Of a stretch of DNA of 64,000 nucleotides, positions 52,303 through 60,862 are shown in pieces. The stretch is from Calditrichota bacterium (GTDB lineage Bacteria > Calditrichota > Calditrichia > Calditrichales > J004), in assembly GCA_013112635.1 (NCBI GenBank), contig JABFGF010000001.1:434001-498000 (forward strand). The letters are read 5' to 3'. Position numbers and translations under genes: made by a program. The stretch's first letter is position 1, and each line of letters opens with the position of its first letter. The notes beneath the pieces were generated by a model, which was not told the DNA's origin, did no database searches, and saw only the letters and a list, made by a program, of their open reading frames with translations.

Positions 52303-52331
52303 AAAGAAAAGCCGAAATTTACTTCGGCTTT
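52303..52331 (-). terminator. Intrinsic terminator of the OmpP1-like gene
   Basis: AAAGCCGAA pairs with TTCGGCTTT (52308-52316 and 52323-52331). On the minus strand a T-rich stretch (TTTTCTTTT) follows. It ends the asnS-to-OmpP1 transcript 39 bases after the last stop. The -10 of the tRNA-Arg promoter lies in its loop. Confidence 0.8.
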
Positions 52332-52344
52332 AAAATTATATCAA
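52316..52344 (-). promoter_or_regulatory. Sigma70-like promoter of tRNA-Arg
   Basis: On the minus strand TTGATA (52339-52344) is followed after 17 bases by TAAATT (52316-52321), 14 bases before the tRNA. The -10 hexamer occupies the loop of the upstream gene's terminator. Confidence 0.55.
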
Positions 52345-52369
52345 ATTTATATGTGTAATATTTTAGATT

Positions 52370-53572
52370 TTAATCATCGTTTCCAAAATGAATAACAGCC
52401 CCAAGCGACATTAGAAATTCATTTCCTTTAAAAGTAATATTATCATCATCATCAATTACAGCTTCTGTTCCTCCAAATTCAAAACTGCCATCCAAAATAA
52501 CATTACCCAAAATCAGGCCTACACCGGCGGTTAGAACATTTGTAACAATCTGATCACCAGCATCATCCACGGCACCGGAAGGATTGTTATAAAATCCGAG
52601 CCTAACAGGAATTACAGAATTACCACTTGTTATTAAATATTCTCCTCCAAAATGGATAGAGTTAATATCTTTGCCACCAATTTTCTCGTCAGTTGGTGCA
52701 AAGATAATTTCTGAAACAGGACGGTTATTATAATCAATGGCAAAAAGTAGATTGTCGGTGGCACGGAATGCGGCACCCACCCTGAAAAACAGTGGTGCTT
52801 CAAAATCAACTTTCTCCCCATCAAAAGACATTCCATCAAATTTTGTATATTTAAATGACCTGGTATGTGGCAAATTAAAATTAGCACCTATGGATAGATT
52901 TTCTGTTGGCTTAAAAAGTAATCCCATATCCATTGCAACCCCTGAATACTCAATTTCATAATCATATTCAGAAAGAATGAACTCGTCTAATTCTTCACTG
53001 CCGCTACCCTCCTCTACTCCGGTAAGGATATTAATGGTTGCCCCAACTGAGATCATTTCATTTAATTGAACACCTATTGCCGGAGCTATTGAATTTATCC
53101 CGCCATCAACATTGTCTTTAATAATATTATCAAAAAATGATGCCGAGATTCCATCCCCTTTTATAGTTTGAGTGATTTCACCACTAAAGTCATACATTCT
53201 GCGTAATGCTATTCCACCAACAATGTTAAATTCACCAACATTAAATGGCACAACAAAACTAAGAAAATTAAGCTGAAATTTTGATTTAACATCAATATCC
53301 CAGGACTCAATTCCTCTAACAGAGTTGGAAAAGCCTTCTATTGTCCCACTACCTGTTCCAAGGCGTCCAACTACGCTAGCTTCAATTTGGTATAATTGAG
53401 ATAAACCCGCTGGGTTCCAGGATATGGCAGAAGCGTCATCTGCAACCCCAGTAAATGCATAACCTAAACCGGCTGCACGGGCGCCATTTCCGTTTAATCC
53501 AAACTCAGCAAAGTTTTGGCCAAAAGCCGGTAAACTAAATAAAAGAAAAAGTAGTGTAAAAATTAATTTCAT
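52370..53572 (-). CDS. OmpP1/FadL/PorV-like outer-membrane protein
   Basis: A 400-residue beta-barrel protein with a signal peptide (1-18, ending 'LPAFGQ'). 'NGARAAGLGYAFTGVADDASAISWNPAGL' in two stretches is the OmpP1/FadL/PorV signature. The C-terminal residues alternate aromatic and hydrophobic. Hydrophobic-compound uptake or a PorV-like role in export is possible. It is last in the asnS-acyP-apt-CsgG-like-OmpP1 transcript and lies 12 bases from the CsgG-like gene, which suggests they act together. Confidence 0.85.
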   Translation of the reverse strand: MKLIFTLLFLLFSLPAFGQNFAEFGLNGNGARAAGLGYAFTGVADDASAISWNPAGLSQLYQIEASVVGRLGTGSGTIEGFSNSVRGIESWDIDVKSKFQLNFLSFVVPFNVGEFNIVGGIALRRMYDFSGEITQTIKGDGISASFFDNIIKDNVDGGINSIAPAIGVQLNEMISVGATINILTGVEEGSGSEELDEFILSEYDYEIEYSGVAMDMGLLFKPTENLSIGANFNLPHTRSFKYTKFDGMSFDGEKVDFEAPLFFRVGAAFRATDNLLFAIDYNNRPVSEIIFAPTDEKIGGKDINSIHFGGEYLITSGNSVIPVRLGFYNNPSGAVDDAGDQIVTNVLTAGVGLILGNVILDGSFEFGGTEAVIDDDDNITFKGNEFLMSLGAVIHFGNDD

Positions 53573-53584
53573 TCTGCAGCCTCC

Positions 53585-54727
53585 CTATTTTGTTAAAAAT
53601 TTATCGCCTAATGCGACAATCTGTCCTTCAGACTTTTTAATTATTTTTGCAGTAGAAAATTTTTCCAATGACTCCGTTACTAAAACTTCACCAATGATGA
53701 TAGTGTCTTTACCTAAAACTTCTCCGGTAATTGGGTGTCTTAGTTCCCGGCCTTCTTTATAAATTATACACTTCAAACCCTTCTTTAATCCAGCCATACG
53801 TCCGCCATCTAACAAAATTTTCCCATCCGGATTAACCTGTATAACTGTGCCTTCTACAAGCGGAAGGCTTTGTGTAAACTTATTGGCCAGATTTTCAACA
53901 GTATTCTTAACACTCAAAGCGTCAGCACTACCGGAATAAGCATCGTGTGCGATTATTATAGTCGCAGATTCAGTGTCGATTGCGCGGGCATCAATACTTA
54001 TAGAGCCTGACTTGGTAGCAGCAACCGAGCCAATGATTATGGCATCTACGCCCAAACCTTTACCTAACTCAGCAGCGGTGGAAGCATCTAAAATACCACT
54101 CATTCCCAACTGTTGCTCTTCAATTATTTTATCAAGTTGGCTTCTTTCAATTACTTTAAATCGTTCCTGGTTAAAAAGCGCAGTAATCATTTTATCAAGA
54201 ATAATTTCACCAAGATCTTTACTAGCACCTTTGTTTTGAAATGGTAAAATGGCCACGCTCATTCTCTCACCTACCAGTTTGATTGTCTTTTTTCCAACAA
54301 TCATTTTCTTTTCAGGATTAGTCTTCTTCTTTGTTTCCTTTTTTGGTGTAATTGTCACAGGAGCTGGGGGTAAAGTTCCAGAATTTATTTTCCCCAAAAA
54401 CTCCTGCGCCCTTACACTAGGCGCCATCCGGGCAGATTTTTTTAAAAATTTTTCAGCTTTATCCTTTTGCCCTAAATGATAATATGCAATTCCAAGTTCT
54501 CTATTAGGGAAATACTTTATAAAATGCATTCCATATGTACGGATTTTTTTTGTATCCTTTCCCTTAACTTTCAAAGCCATCTGAAACTTTGTAACAGCTA
54601 ATTCATAGTTTCCTTCTTTAGAAGCTTTCACTCCCTGGGCATATTGTCTAAACCATTCTTCGCCTGCTTGCAATTGAGATATACTTAGCAACATAATCCC
54701 AATTATTGCAATTAAAAGCTTTTTCAT
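53585..54727 (-). CDS. Periplasmic TPR plus CsgG-like protein
   Basis: A 380-residue protein with a signal peptide (about 1-21) but no lipobox Cys. Residues about 25-110 hold TPR-like repeats. A Lys/Pro-rich linker (about 120-150) leads to a CsgG/TolB-type domain (about 155-300, 'MSVAILPFQNKG', 'RFKVIERSQLDKIIEEQ', 'GVDAIIIGSVAA'), and a C-terminal FlgT-like or beta-rich part (about 300-375). CsgG-type domains form secretion rings at the outer membrane. Exact role unknown; it pairs with the OmpP1-like gene. Confidence 0.8.
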   Translation of the reverse strand: MKKLLIAIIGIMLLSISQLQAGEEWFRQYAQGVKASKEGNYELAVTKFQMALKVKGKDTKKIRTYGMHFIKYFPNRELGIAYYHLGQKDKAEKFLKKSARMAPSVRAQEFLGKINSGTLPPAPVTITPKKETKKKTNPEKKMIVGKKTIKLVGERMSVAILPFQNKGASKDLGEIILDKMITALFNQERFKVIERSQLDKIIEEQQLGMSGILDASTAAELGKGLGVDAIIIGSVAATKSGSISIDARAIDTESATIIIAHDAYSGSADALSVKNTVENLANKFTQSLPLVEGTVIQVNPDGKILLDGGRMAGLKKGLKCIIYKEGRELRHPITGEVLGKDTIIIGEVLVTESLEKFSTAKIIKKSEGQIVALGDKFLTK

Positions 54728-54746
54728 ATAATTCCCTAAAATGAAG

Positions 54747-55268
54747 TTAATATTTAATTATTGATTCAATTGGATAACTAGAAAGACCCCGGCGTCCTTC
54801 TAAAAATGATAATTCAACAAGAAACAAGATTCCGGCAATTTCTGCTTTGCACATTTTAACCAATTCAACCGAAGCCTTGGCAGTACCTCCAGTAGCAAGT
54901 AAATCATCAACTATAACAACTTTTGCTCCACTAAAAAAAGAATCTTTATGAATTTCAAGTGAATTTGATCCGTATTCAAGATCATAATTTATTTTATAGG
55001 TGTCATACGGCAGTTTCCCCGGTTTACGTACCGGAACAAAACCAATATCCAATTTATATGCTAACGCCGATCCAAAAATAAACCCACGCGATTCGATTCC
55101 GCATAAAAAATCAGGTTTCCATGAAATACATTTTTCAGCTAAAATATCAATCGAGTCTTTTAGTAAATCACTATCCTGTAATACTGGAGTAATATCTTTA
55201 AAATTTATACCTTTTTTGGGGAAATCTGGTATATTGCGAATAGAAGATTTTATGTTTTCTATGGACAT
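54747..55268 (-). CDS. apt: Adenine phosphoribosyltransferase
   Basis: Salvages adenine to AMP using PRPP. It is 173 residues, with 'IRNIPDFPKKGINFKDITP' at the start, 'GIESRGFIFG' and the PRPP motif 'VVIVDDLLATGGT'. It lies 2 bases after acyP and 19 bases before the CsgG-like gene on the minus strand. Confidence 0.96.
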   Translation of the reverse strand: MSIENIKSSIRNIPDFPKKGINFKDITPVLQDSDLLKDSIDILAEKCISWKPDFLCGIESRGFIFGSALAYKLDIGFVPVRKPGKLPYDTYKINYDLEYGSNSLEIHKDSFFSGAKVVIVDDLLATGGTAKASVELVKMCKAEIAGILFLVELSFLEGRRGLSSYPIESIIKY

Positions 55269-55270
55269 AT

Positions 55271-55549
55271 TTAAACCACTACTTCAAATATTTTTAATGA
55301 ATCATTTATATTTTCAGGTACTTCTTTGATTGAATCAACTCTGGACAATGCCGGACCTTTTTTTATGTTTGATTTGAATTGCTCCAAATTATTAATAGTG
55401 CCTTGAGCAAAAATCTCAACATTACCGTTTCGGGTATTTCTTACAGTGCCCAATATATTAAGTTTTTGGGCTGCTGTTAGCACAAACCATCGAAAGCCAA
55501 CTCCCTGCACCCGCCCTTCAACAATATATTTATAAGCAAAGATTTTCAT
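55271..55549 (-). CDS. acyP: Acylphosphatase
   Basis: A 92-residue enzyme hydrolysing acyl-phosphate bonds. 'GRVQGVGFRWFV' supplies the phosphate-binding loop and catalytic R20, and 'GTVRNTRNGNVEIFAQG' includes the catalytic Asn38. It lies 3 bases after asnS. Its substrate in the cell is not known. Confidence 0.95.
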   Translation of the reverse strand: MKIFAYKYIVEGRVQGVGFRWFVLTAAQKLNILGTVRNTRNGNVEIFAQGTINNLEQFKSNIKKGPALSRVDSIKEVPENINDSLKIFEVVV

Positions 55550-55552
55550 TAT

Positions 55553-56848
55553 TTATGGATATAACCGACTCATTAATCTTGGAAATGGAATGGTTTCTCT
55601 TACATGTGATAATCCACAAATCCAGGAAACGGTCCGCTCAATTCCTAAACCAAACCCAGAATGAGGAACACTACCATATTTACGGATGTCGAGATACCAG
55701 GCAAATGCTTTTTCGGGTAAATTATGTTCCTTTACTCTTTGCAATAAAACCTGATGGTCGTCTTCGCGTTGAGAGCCACCAATTATTTCACCATAACCTT
55801 CAGGCGCCAACATATCCATTGCTAAAGCTAATTTTGGATTATCTTCATCCCTTTTCATGTAAAAAGCTTTAACTGCTGCCGGATAGCGATGTACAATTAC
55901 CGGACGGTCAAACTGCTCTGAAATTACAGTTTCATCAGTTCCGCCAAAATCACCACCATATTCAAAATCAATATTGTTCTTCTTTAGTATTTCTACAGCT
56001 TCATCATAAGAGATTTTTGGGAAAGGCGCTTCAATTTTTTCAAGTTTTTCGATATCCCGTTCAAGAAGAACCAATTCTTTGCGGCGATTTTTTAATACGC
56101 TTTTTACGATATGAGAAATAAACTCTTCAGCAACCTGCATATCTTGGGCAAGATCGCAAAAAGCCATTTCAGGTTCAATCATCCAAAATTCAGTTAAATG
56201 CCTTCGTGTTTTAGATTTTTCAGCACGGAAAGTAGGCCCGAAACAATAAATATCTCCAAAAGCCATTGCAGCTGCTTCGCCATATAATTGCCCGCTTTGT
56301 GCAAGATAGGCTTTGTCTTCAAAATAGTCTGTCTCAAATAAGTTTGTTGTTCCTTCAGCGGCATTTGGAGTGAAAATTGGAGTGTCAACAAGAGTAAATC
56401 CTCTGTCATCAAAAAACTCCCTGGCAGAGCGAATAATTTCATGCCTGACACGAATAATAGCATGTTGCCTGGAAGACCTTAACCATAGATGGCGATGATC
56501 CATTAAAAAGTCTGTACCATGCTCTTTTTTAGTGATTGGATATTCTTCAGCTAAATTTACAATTTCAAGAGCTGAAACCTGCATCTCAAAACCAAGTATG
56601 GAACGATCATCTTTGGCAATCTTGCCTGTAACTCGTAATGCACTTTCCTGGGTTAGTTTTGTTGCATCTTCAAATATCTGTTCGGAAACGTCTCCTTTAA
56701 ATACAACACATTGAATCGTTTCTGATCCATCCCGAACAAGTAAAAAACGCAGTTTACCGCTGGACCTTTTGTTATACAACCAGCCTTCAAATGTTACTTC
56801 CTGATCTAAGTAATTTGCAACATCTTTTATTTTAATAATTTGTGACAT
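55553..56848 (-). CDS. asnS: Asparagine--tRNA ligase
   Basis: Class IIb synthetase, 431 residues, the usual AsnS length. An OB-fold anticodon domain (about 1-105, '[16 protein letters not shown]') precedes the core with '[12 protein letters not shown]', motif 2 '[19 protein letters not shown]' and motif 3 '[13 protein letters not shown]'. Asn-type residues and absence of a GAD insertion distinguish it from AspS. It leads the asnS-acyP-apt transcript. Confidence 0.97.
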   Translation of the reverse strand: MSQIIKIKDVANYLDQEVTFEGWLYNKRSSGKLRFLLVRDGSETIQCVVFKGDVSEQIFEDATKLTQESALRVTGKIAKDDRSILGFEMQVSALEIVNLAEEYPITKKEHGTDFLMDHRHLWLRSSRQHAIIRVRHEIIRSAREFFDDRGFTLVDTPIFTPNAAEGTTNLFETDYFEDKAYLAQSGQLYGEAAAMAFGDIYCFGPTFRAEKSKTRRHLTEFWMIEPEMAFCDLAQDMQVAEEFISHIVKSVLKNRRKELVLLERDIEKLEKIEAPFPKISYDEAVEILKKNNIDFEYGGDFGGTDETVISEQFDRPVIVHRYPAAVKAFYMKRDEDNPKLALAMDMLAPEGYGEIIGGSQREDDHQVLLQRVKEHNLPEKAFAWYLDIRKYGSVPHSGFGLGIERTVSWICGLSHVRETIPFPRLMSRLYP

Positions 56849-56893
56849 TTATTTCCTTGTAATTAGAATTAAATCATACTAAATGAGCATTGT

Positions 56894-56922
56894 AAATTAT
56901 ACCTATGCGTAATATTTATCAA
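56894..56922 (-). promoter_or_regulatory. Sigma70-like promoter of asnS
   Basis: On the minus strand TTGATA (56917-56922) is followed after 17 bases by TAATTT (56894-56899), about 45 bases before the asnS start. It overlaps an alternative TATAAT two bases earlier. Confidence 0.55.
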
Positions 56923-56952
56923 CATTATAAACGATTATTTTATAGTGATTCA

Positions 56953-57966
56953 CTATTCTTTTGGTGATTTCCCTTTTATAAAATCTTCAATCATTTTGAC
57001 ATCGACTTCCGATCCAATAAACAGCGGGGTTCTTTGATGAAGTTCGGTTGGTACTATATCCATTATTCTCTGGGTTCCATCGCTTGCCCTACCACCTGCC
57101 TGCTCTATTATAAAAGCCATAGGATTTGCTTCATAGGTTAAACGAAGTTTTCCATTTGGCGCGTGTTGGTTTGCCGGATAAAGGTAAACGCCGCCATATA
57201 AAAGGTTACGGTGGAAATCACTTACCATAGATCCAATATAGCGTGAATTTAAAGGCCTTCCAGTTGGTTCATCTATTTGCTTTACATAGTGAATGTAGTT
57301 TTTTATTGTCTGGTCCCAATAGTCAAAATTTGATTCGTTAACGCTGTAGATATCGCCTTTCTTCGGTGTTTTCATATCCGGGTGAGACAAAACAAATTCA
57401 CCATAACTTGGATCGAGAGTAAAACCATGCACGCCATTCCCTGTCGTATAAACAAGCATTGTGCTGGAGCCATACACAACATAGCCTGCGCAAATTTGTT
57501 TGTTACCGGGTTGCAATAAGTCATCGATAGTTCCCGGTCGCCCATCGGGAGTAACCCGTGTATAAATTGAAAAAATAGTCCCCACACTTACATTTGCATC
57601 AATATTGCTCGATCCATCCAGCGGATCAAATAATATGGCATATTTACCAAGTGGAAAATTTTCGGGTATGGCCATGGGGTGCTCTTCCTCTTCTGAGCCC
57701 ATTACACATAGATGACCACCATGATCCAGTGCCCTGAACATTGTTTCATGCGCAAAAACATCTAATTTTTTTACTTTCTCACCTTGTATATTTGTTGTAC
57801 CTTCTTCTCCTAAAACGCCCATCAAACCTGCTTTATTTGTATGGTAAGAGATGAGTTTTGCGGCAAAGGCAATGTCGTTCATTAAATCTGTGAAAGCTCC
57901 TGTTGCATGCGGATGCTTTCTTTGTTCCTCTATAATGTGTCTGGTAAGGGTAATTATTGATGGCAT
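56953..57966 (-). CDS. fbp: Fructose-1,6-bisphosphatase, class I
   Basis: Gluconeogenic phosphatase, 337 residues. The metal-binding and catalytic motifs 'GSEEEEHP', 'LFDPLDGSSNIDANVSVGTIF' (in two blocks) and 'GSMVSDFHRNLLYGGVYLYP' are all present, with 'YEANPMAFIIEQAGG' near the end. AGAGGAAAG precedes the ATG. It has its own promoter and lies upstream of asnS on the same strand. Confidence 0.97.
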   Translation of the reverse strand: MPSIITLTRHIIEEQRKHPHATGAFTDLMNDIAFAAKLISYHTNKAGLMGVLGEEGTTNIQGEKVKKLDVFAHETMFRALDHGGHLCVMGSEEEEHPMAIPENFPLGKYAILFDPLDGSSNIDANVSVGTIFSIYTRVTPDGRPGTIDDLLQPGNKQICAGYVVYGSSTMLVYTTGNGVHGFTLDPSYGEFVLSHPDMKTPKKGDIYSVNESNFDYWDQTIKNYIHYVKQIDEPTGRPLNSRYIGSMVSDFHRNLLYGGVYLYPANQHAPNGKLRLTYEANPMAFIIEQAGGRASDGTQRIMDIVPTELHQRTPLFIGSEVDVKMIEDFIKGKSPKE

Positions 57967-57993
57967 TCTTTCCTCTAAGATTATTTATTTATT

Positions 57994-58023
57994 AAATTAT
58001 TAAAAATAGAAATCATATTTCAA
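57994..58023 (-). promoter_or_regulatory. Candidate promoter of fbp
   Basis: On the minus strand TTGAAA (58018-58023) is followed after 18 bases by TAATTT (57994-57999), about 28 bases before the fbp start. It lies in the gap after gpsA. Confidence 0.45.
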
Positions 58024-58044
58024 AAAACTGATAAATTTTCTCTG

Positions 58045-59049
58045 TTAACCCCAATCTTCAATTTTTGATGCGCGAGTCATCAAATCAATCATCGCCTTTT
58101 GTGGGGATTTGTTATTAAATAGTGTGTGGTAAATTTGTTCGGTAATTGGCATGACAACATTGTTTTTTTGCGAAATTTCATAGGCAGAAAGTGTTGTCTT
58201 CACGCCCTCTGCAACCATTACCATTTCATCTAATACTTCTTTTAATGAACGCCCCTTGCCGATTTGTTCCCCAACATGCCTGTTACGGGAATGCTTACTC
58301 ATACAGGTTACAATCAAATCTCCCATTCCGCTTAATCCGGCAAATGTATCACTTTTTGCACCTAACTCCACACCCAACCTGTTTATTTCTACAAGCCCAC
58401 GGGTTATTAATGCGGCCTTTGTATTATCGCCAAAACCAGCTCCATCACAAATACCCGCTGCTAAAGCAATAATATTTTTTAAGGCTCCTCCTAATTCGAC
58501 ACCAATTACATCATCATTTGCATAAACACGCAAATATTGATTTATAAATGCTTCCTGAACTATTTTTGCTGATTCTATACTTTTGGATGCAGATACAATA
58601 GCTGTTGGGATTTTTCTGCCAACTTCTTCGGCATGGCTTGGGCCAGATAAAGCAACAATTTTATTGGGATCAACTCCACCGGCTTGTTCTATAACTTGTG
58701 ATATTCGCAAATAAGTATCATTTTCGATACCCTTGGAAACAGTTACCCAAATAGGATCGGGCCCTTGAAGAACAGATTTAATATTTTCAACTACTTTACG
58801 TGTTACCTGGGATGGAACCGCGCTAACTATTATTTCGGCATCACTGACGATTTCTTTCATATTTGTTGAGATCAAAAGTGATTCAGGTATTTTTACACCG
58901 GGTAAAAAATCCCCGTTTTCTCCTGTATCTTTAATTTTATCGACTTGTTTTTGATCAAGTGTCCAACATTTAACGGCATGGCCGTTTTCATATAAAACCA
59001 AAGCCAGGGCTGTTCCCCAACTACCTGTTCCAATTACAGATATATTCAT
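58045..59049 (-). CDS. gpsA: NAD(P)-dependent glycerol-3-phosphate dehydrogenase
   Basis: Reduces dihydroxyacetone phosphate for phospholipid synthesis. It is 334 residues with 'GTGSWGTALALVL', 'LSGPSHAEEV', and the catalytic-Lys block 'GALKNIIALAAGICDGAGFG' in full. The start ATG lies 9 bases after plsY. The pair makes and acylates glycerol-3-phosphate. Confidence 0.97.
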   Translation of the reverse strand: MNISVIGTGSWGTALALVLYENGHAVKCWTLDQKQVDKIKDTGENGDFLPGVKIPESLLISTNMKEIVSDAEIIVSAVPSQVTRKVVENIKSVLQGPDPIWVTVSKGIENDTYLRISQVIEQAGGVDPNKIVALSGPSHAEEVGRKIPTAIVSASKSIESAKIVQEAFINQYLRVYANDDVIGVELGGALKNIIALAAGICDGAGFGDNTKAALITRGLVEINRLGVELGAKSDTFAGLSGMGDLIVTCMSKHSRNRHVGEQIGKGRSLKEVLDEMVMVAEGVKTTLSAYEISQKNNVVMPITEQIYHTLFNNKSPQKAMIDLMTRASKIEDWG

Positions 59050-59058
59050 AGAATCCCC

Positions 59059-59691
59059 TTATTTATTACTTGAAAAACTAATTTTGCTTTCTGTACCGGC
59101 TATTAATCTCTTAATGTTTTCTCGGTGGGCAAACCAGATAAGTGCAACTACAATACCACCAATGATAAGCAAAATATCCGGAGTGTTTTGGTTAAAGACA
59201 AAGCGTTGAATAGCTAAAGTAGCTGCAAAGGTTAAGGCTGCAAGGAGTGATCCAAGGGAAACATATCTTGTAACCGCCACGATTATTGCAAATATTGTGA
59301 GTGCAATCGAAAGCGCCAATGGTGCAATTCCTAAAAAAACACCTGCTGCAGTTCCAACGCCCTTACCTCCTTTGAATCCGGCAAATATAGTCCAGATATG
59401 ACCTATTATGGCAGCAATTGCTGCAAGGATTTGATAATAAACAACATTGTCAGCACCACCGATAATCATGGGCGCAATCCAGAACACAGGTATAAAACCT
59501 TTTAACATGTCTATCAAAAGTACTACCAGACCTGCTTGCCAACCTAAAACACGTACAACATTTGTAGCACCGGCATTTCCGCTTCCGTGATCCCTGATAT
59601 CAATTTTCTTGAGTATTTTACCGGCAATTATTGCTGTAGGAAATGAGCCAAAAAGATAGGCGATGATGGCAACGAGTAATGCATCAAACAT
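59059..59691 (-). CDS. plsY: Acyl-phosphate:glycerol-3-phosphate acyltransferase PlsY
   Basis: Integral membrane acyltransferase for the first acylation of glycerol-3-phosphate. I chose the ATG at 59691 (210 residues); a TTG at 59703 would add four residues. The conserved 'AYLFGSFPTAIIAGK', 'GSGNAGATNVVRVLG' and 'GGKGVGTAAGVFLG' motifs are present, with about five membrane segments. It precedes gpsA by 9 bases. Confidence 0.96.
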   Translation of the reverse strand: MFDALLVAIIAYLFGSFPTAIIAGKILKKIDIRDHGSGNAGATNVVRVLGWQAGLVVLLIDMLKGFIPVFWIAPMIIGGADNVVYYQILAAIAAIIGHIWTIFAGFKGGKGVGTAAGVFLGIAPLALSIALTIFAIIVAVTRYVSLGSLLAALTFAATLAIQRFVFNQNTPDILLIIGGIVVALIWFAHRENIKRLIAGTESKISFSSNK

Positions 59692-59720
59692 AAAGGACCC
59701 CAAGGTTTTGTGCAGAAGTG

Positions 59721-59747
59721 AAAAAAGCCATCAGGCTGATGACTTTT
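59721..59747 (-). terminator. Intrinsic terminator after purM
   Basis: On the minus strand AAAAGTCATCA pairs with TGATGGCTTTT (one G-U pair) around a 3-base loop, followed by TTTT. It lies 44 bases after the purM stop. Confidence 0.75.
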
Positions 59748-59791
59748 ATGTATAAATATACAAATGTTTAGTTTACAATCAAATGAAGACG

Positions 59792-60787
59792 CTAAACGAT
59801 TTCACCTATTATCCAGGCTTTTTCATTTTGCATTTTTATTTCATTTTGCAATTGCAGACTCTGATTTTCCGGAACAATTAAGATTAAACCAATACCAAGA
59901 TTAAATGTATTTCTCATATCTTCGGTTGGAACGGATCCTGTTTTTTGAATCAGCTCAAAAACAGGTTGAGAGTCCCACGACTCCCAATCAATTGATAGAC
60001 TAAGACCTTCAGGTAAAATGCGTTTTGTATTGCCAATAATCCCACCACCCGTTATATGTGAAATTCCATTAATATTATATTTGTTTAATGAACTTTGGAT
60101 TATACCAAGATAGCATTTATGAACTCGCAAAAGTTCCTCAGCTAATGTACAGCCAAGATCATCTATATGTTGATTAACTTCAAAGCTTTGAAACAATACT
60201 TTTCTAGCCAGGGAGTAGCCATTTGTATGCATTCCATTCGAAGCAATTCCTATAAGTTTATCACCTTTTTGGATTTTTTCACCGGTTACAATCTGATCTT
60301 TTTCAATAATACCAACAATTGTCCCACACAGGTCGTAATCCTTGTCATGATAAATCCCCGGCATTTCAGCTGTTTCCCCGCCTACCAAGGCTACTTCGCT
60401 ATTTTTACAACCGCGTACAAATCCGCTAATCACATTATTAAATACTTGTTCATCCAGATTGGCTGTACCGAAATAATCAAGAAAATAAAGTGGTTTAGCC
60501 CCAAGTACGGCAATATCGTTAATGCAGTGATTAACCAGGTCCTCGCCGACTGTATCGTGTTTACCGGCTTTAACGGCTACCGAGAGTTTTGTGCCAACCC
60601 CATCTGTACTGGAAACCAGAACCGGTTTTTTATAGCCTTGAGGAACTTCAAACAATCCGCCAAACCCGCCAATTGAGCCAAGGACATTTGGTGTAAAAGT
60701 AGATTTAATCATCGACTTTACATCGGAAACGGCCCTTTCACCTTTTTTTATATCAACGCCAGAATCTTTATATGTTATCTCTTTCAA
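59792..60787 (-). CDS. purM: Phosphoribosylformylglycinamidine cyclo-ligase
   Basis: Fifth step of purine synthesis, ATP-dependent. It is 331 residues with 'YKDSGVDIKKG', 'STDGVGTKLSVA', 'NDIAVLGAKPLYFLDYF', 'GGETAEMPGIY' and 'HITGGGIIGNTKRIL'. The start is TTG at 60787, preceded by AGAAGGG; no ATG gives this N-terminus. Confidence 0.96.
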   Translation of the reverse strand: MKEITYKDSGVDIKKGERAVSDVKSMIKSTFTPNVLGSIGGFGGLFEVPQGYKKPVLVSSTDGVGTKLSVAVKAGKHDTVGEDLVNHCINDIAVLGAKPLYFLDYFGTANLDEQVFNNVISGFVRGCKNSEVALVGGETAEMPGIYHDKDYDLCGTIVGIIEKDQIVTGEKIQKGDKLIGIASNGMHTNGYSLARKVLFQSFEVNQHIDDLGCTLAEELLRVHKCYLGIIQSSLNKYNINGISHITGGGIIGNTKRILPEGLSLSIDWESWDSQPVFELIQKTGSVPTEDMRNTFNLGIGLILIVPENQSLQLQNEIKMQNEKAWIIGEIV

Positions 60788-60832
60788 CTGCCCTTCTCAC
60801 CTTCAAATTATTATAAATGATTCGTATAAAAC

Positions 60833-60857
60833 AAAAAAAGGGAGCCAAAGGCTCCCC
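60833..60857 (-). terminator. Strong intrinsic terminator after the acyl-CoA synthetase
   Basis: A 7-bp GC-rich stem GGGAGCC / GGCTCCC with a 3-base loop is followed by a T tract on the minus strand. It ends 6 bases before the acyl-CoA synthetase stop and isolates that gene. Confidence 0.93.
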
Positions 60858-60862
60858 GATAA

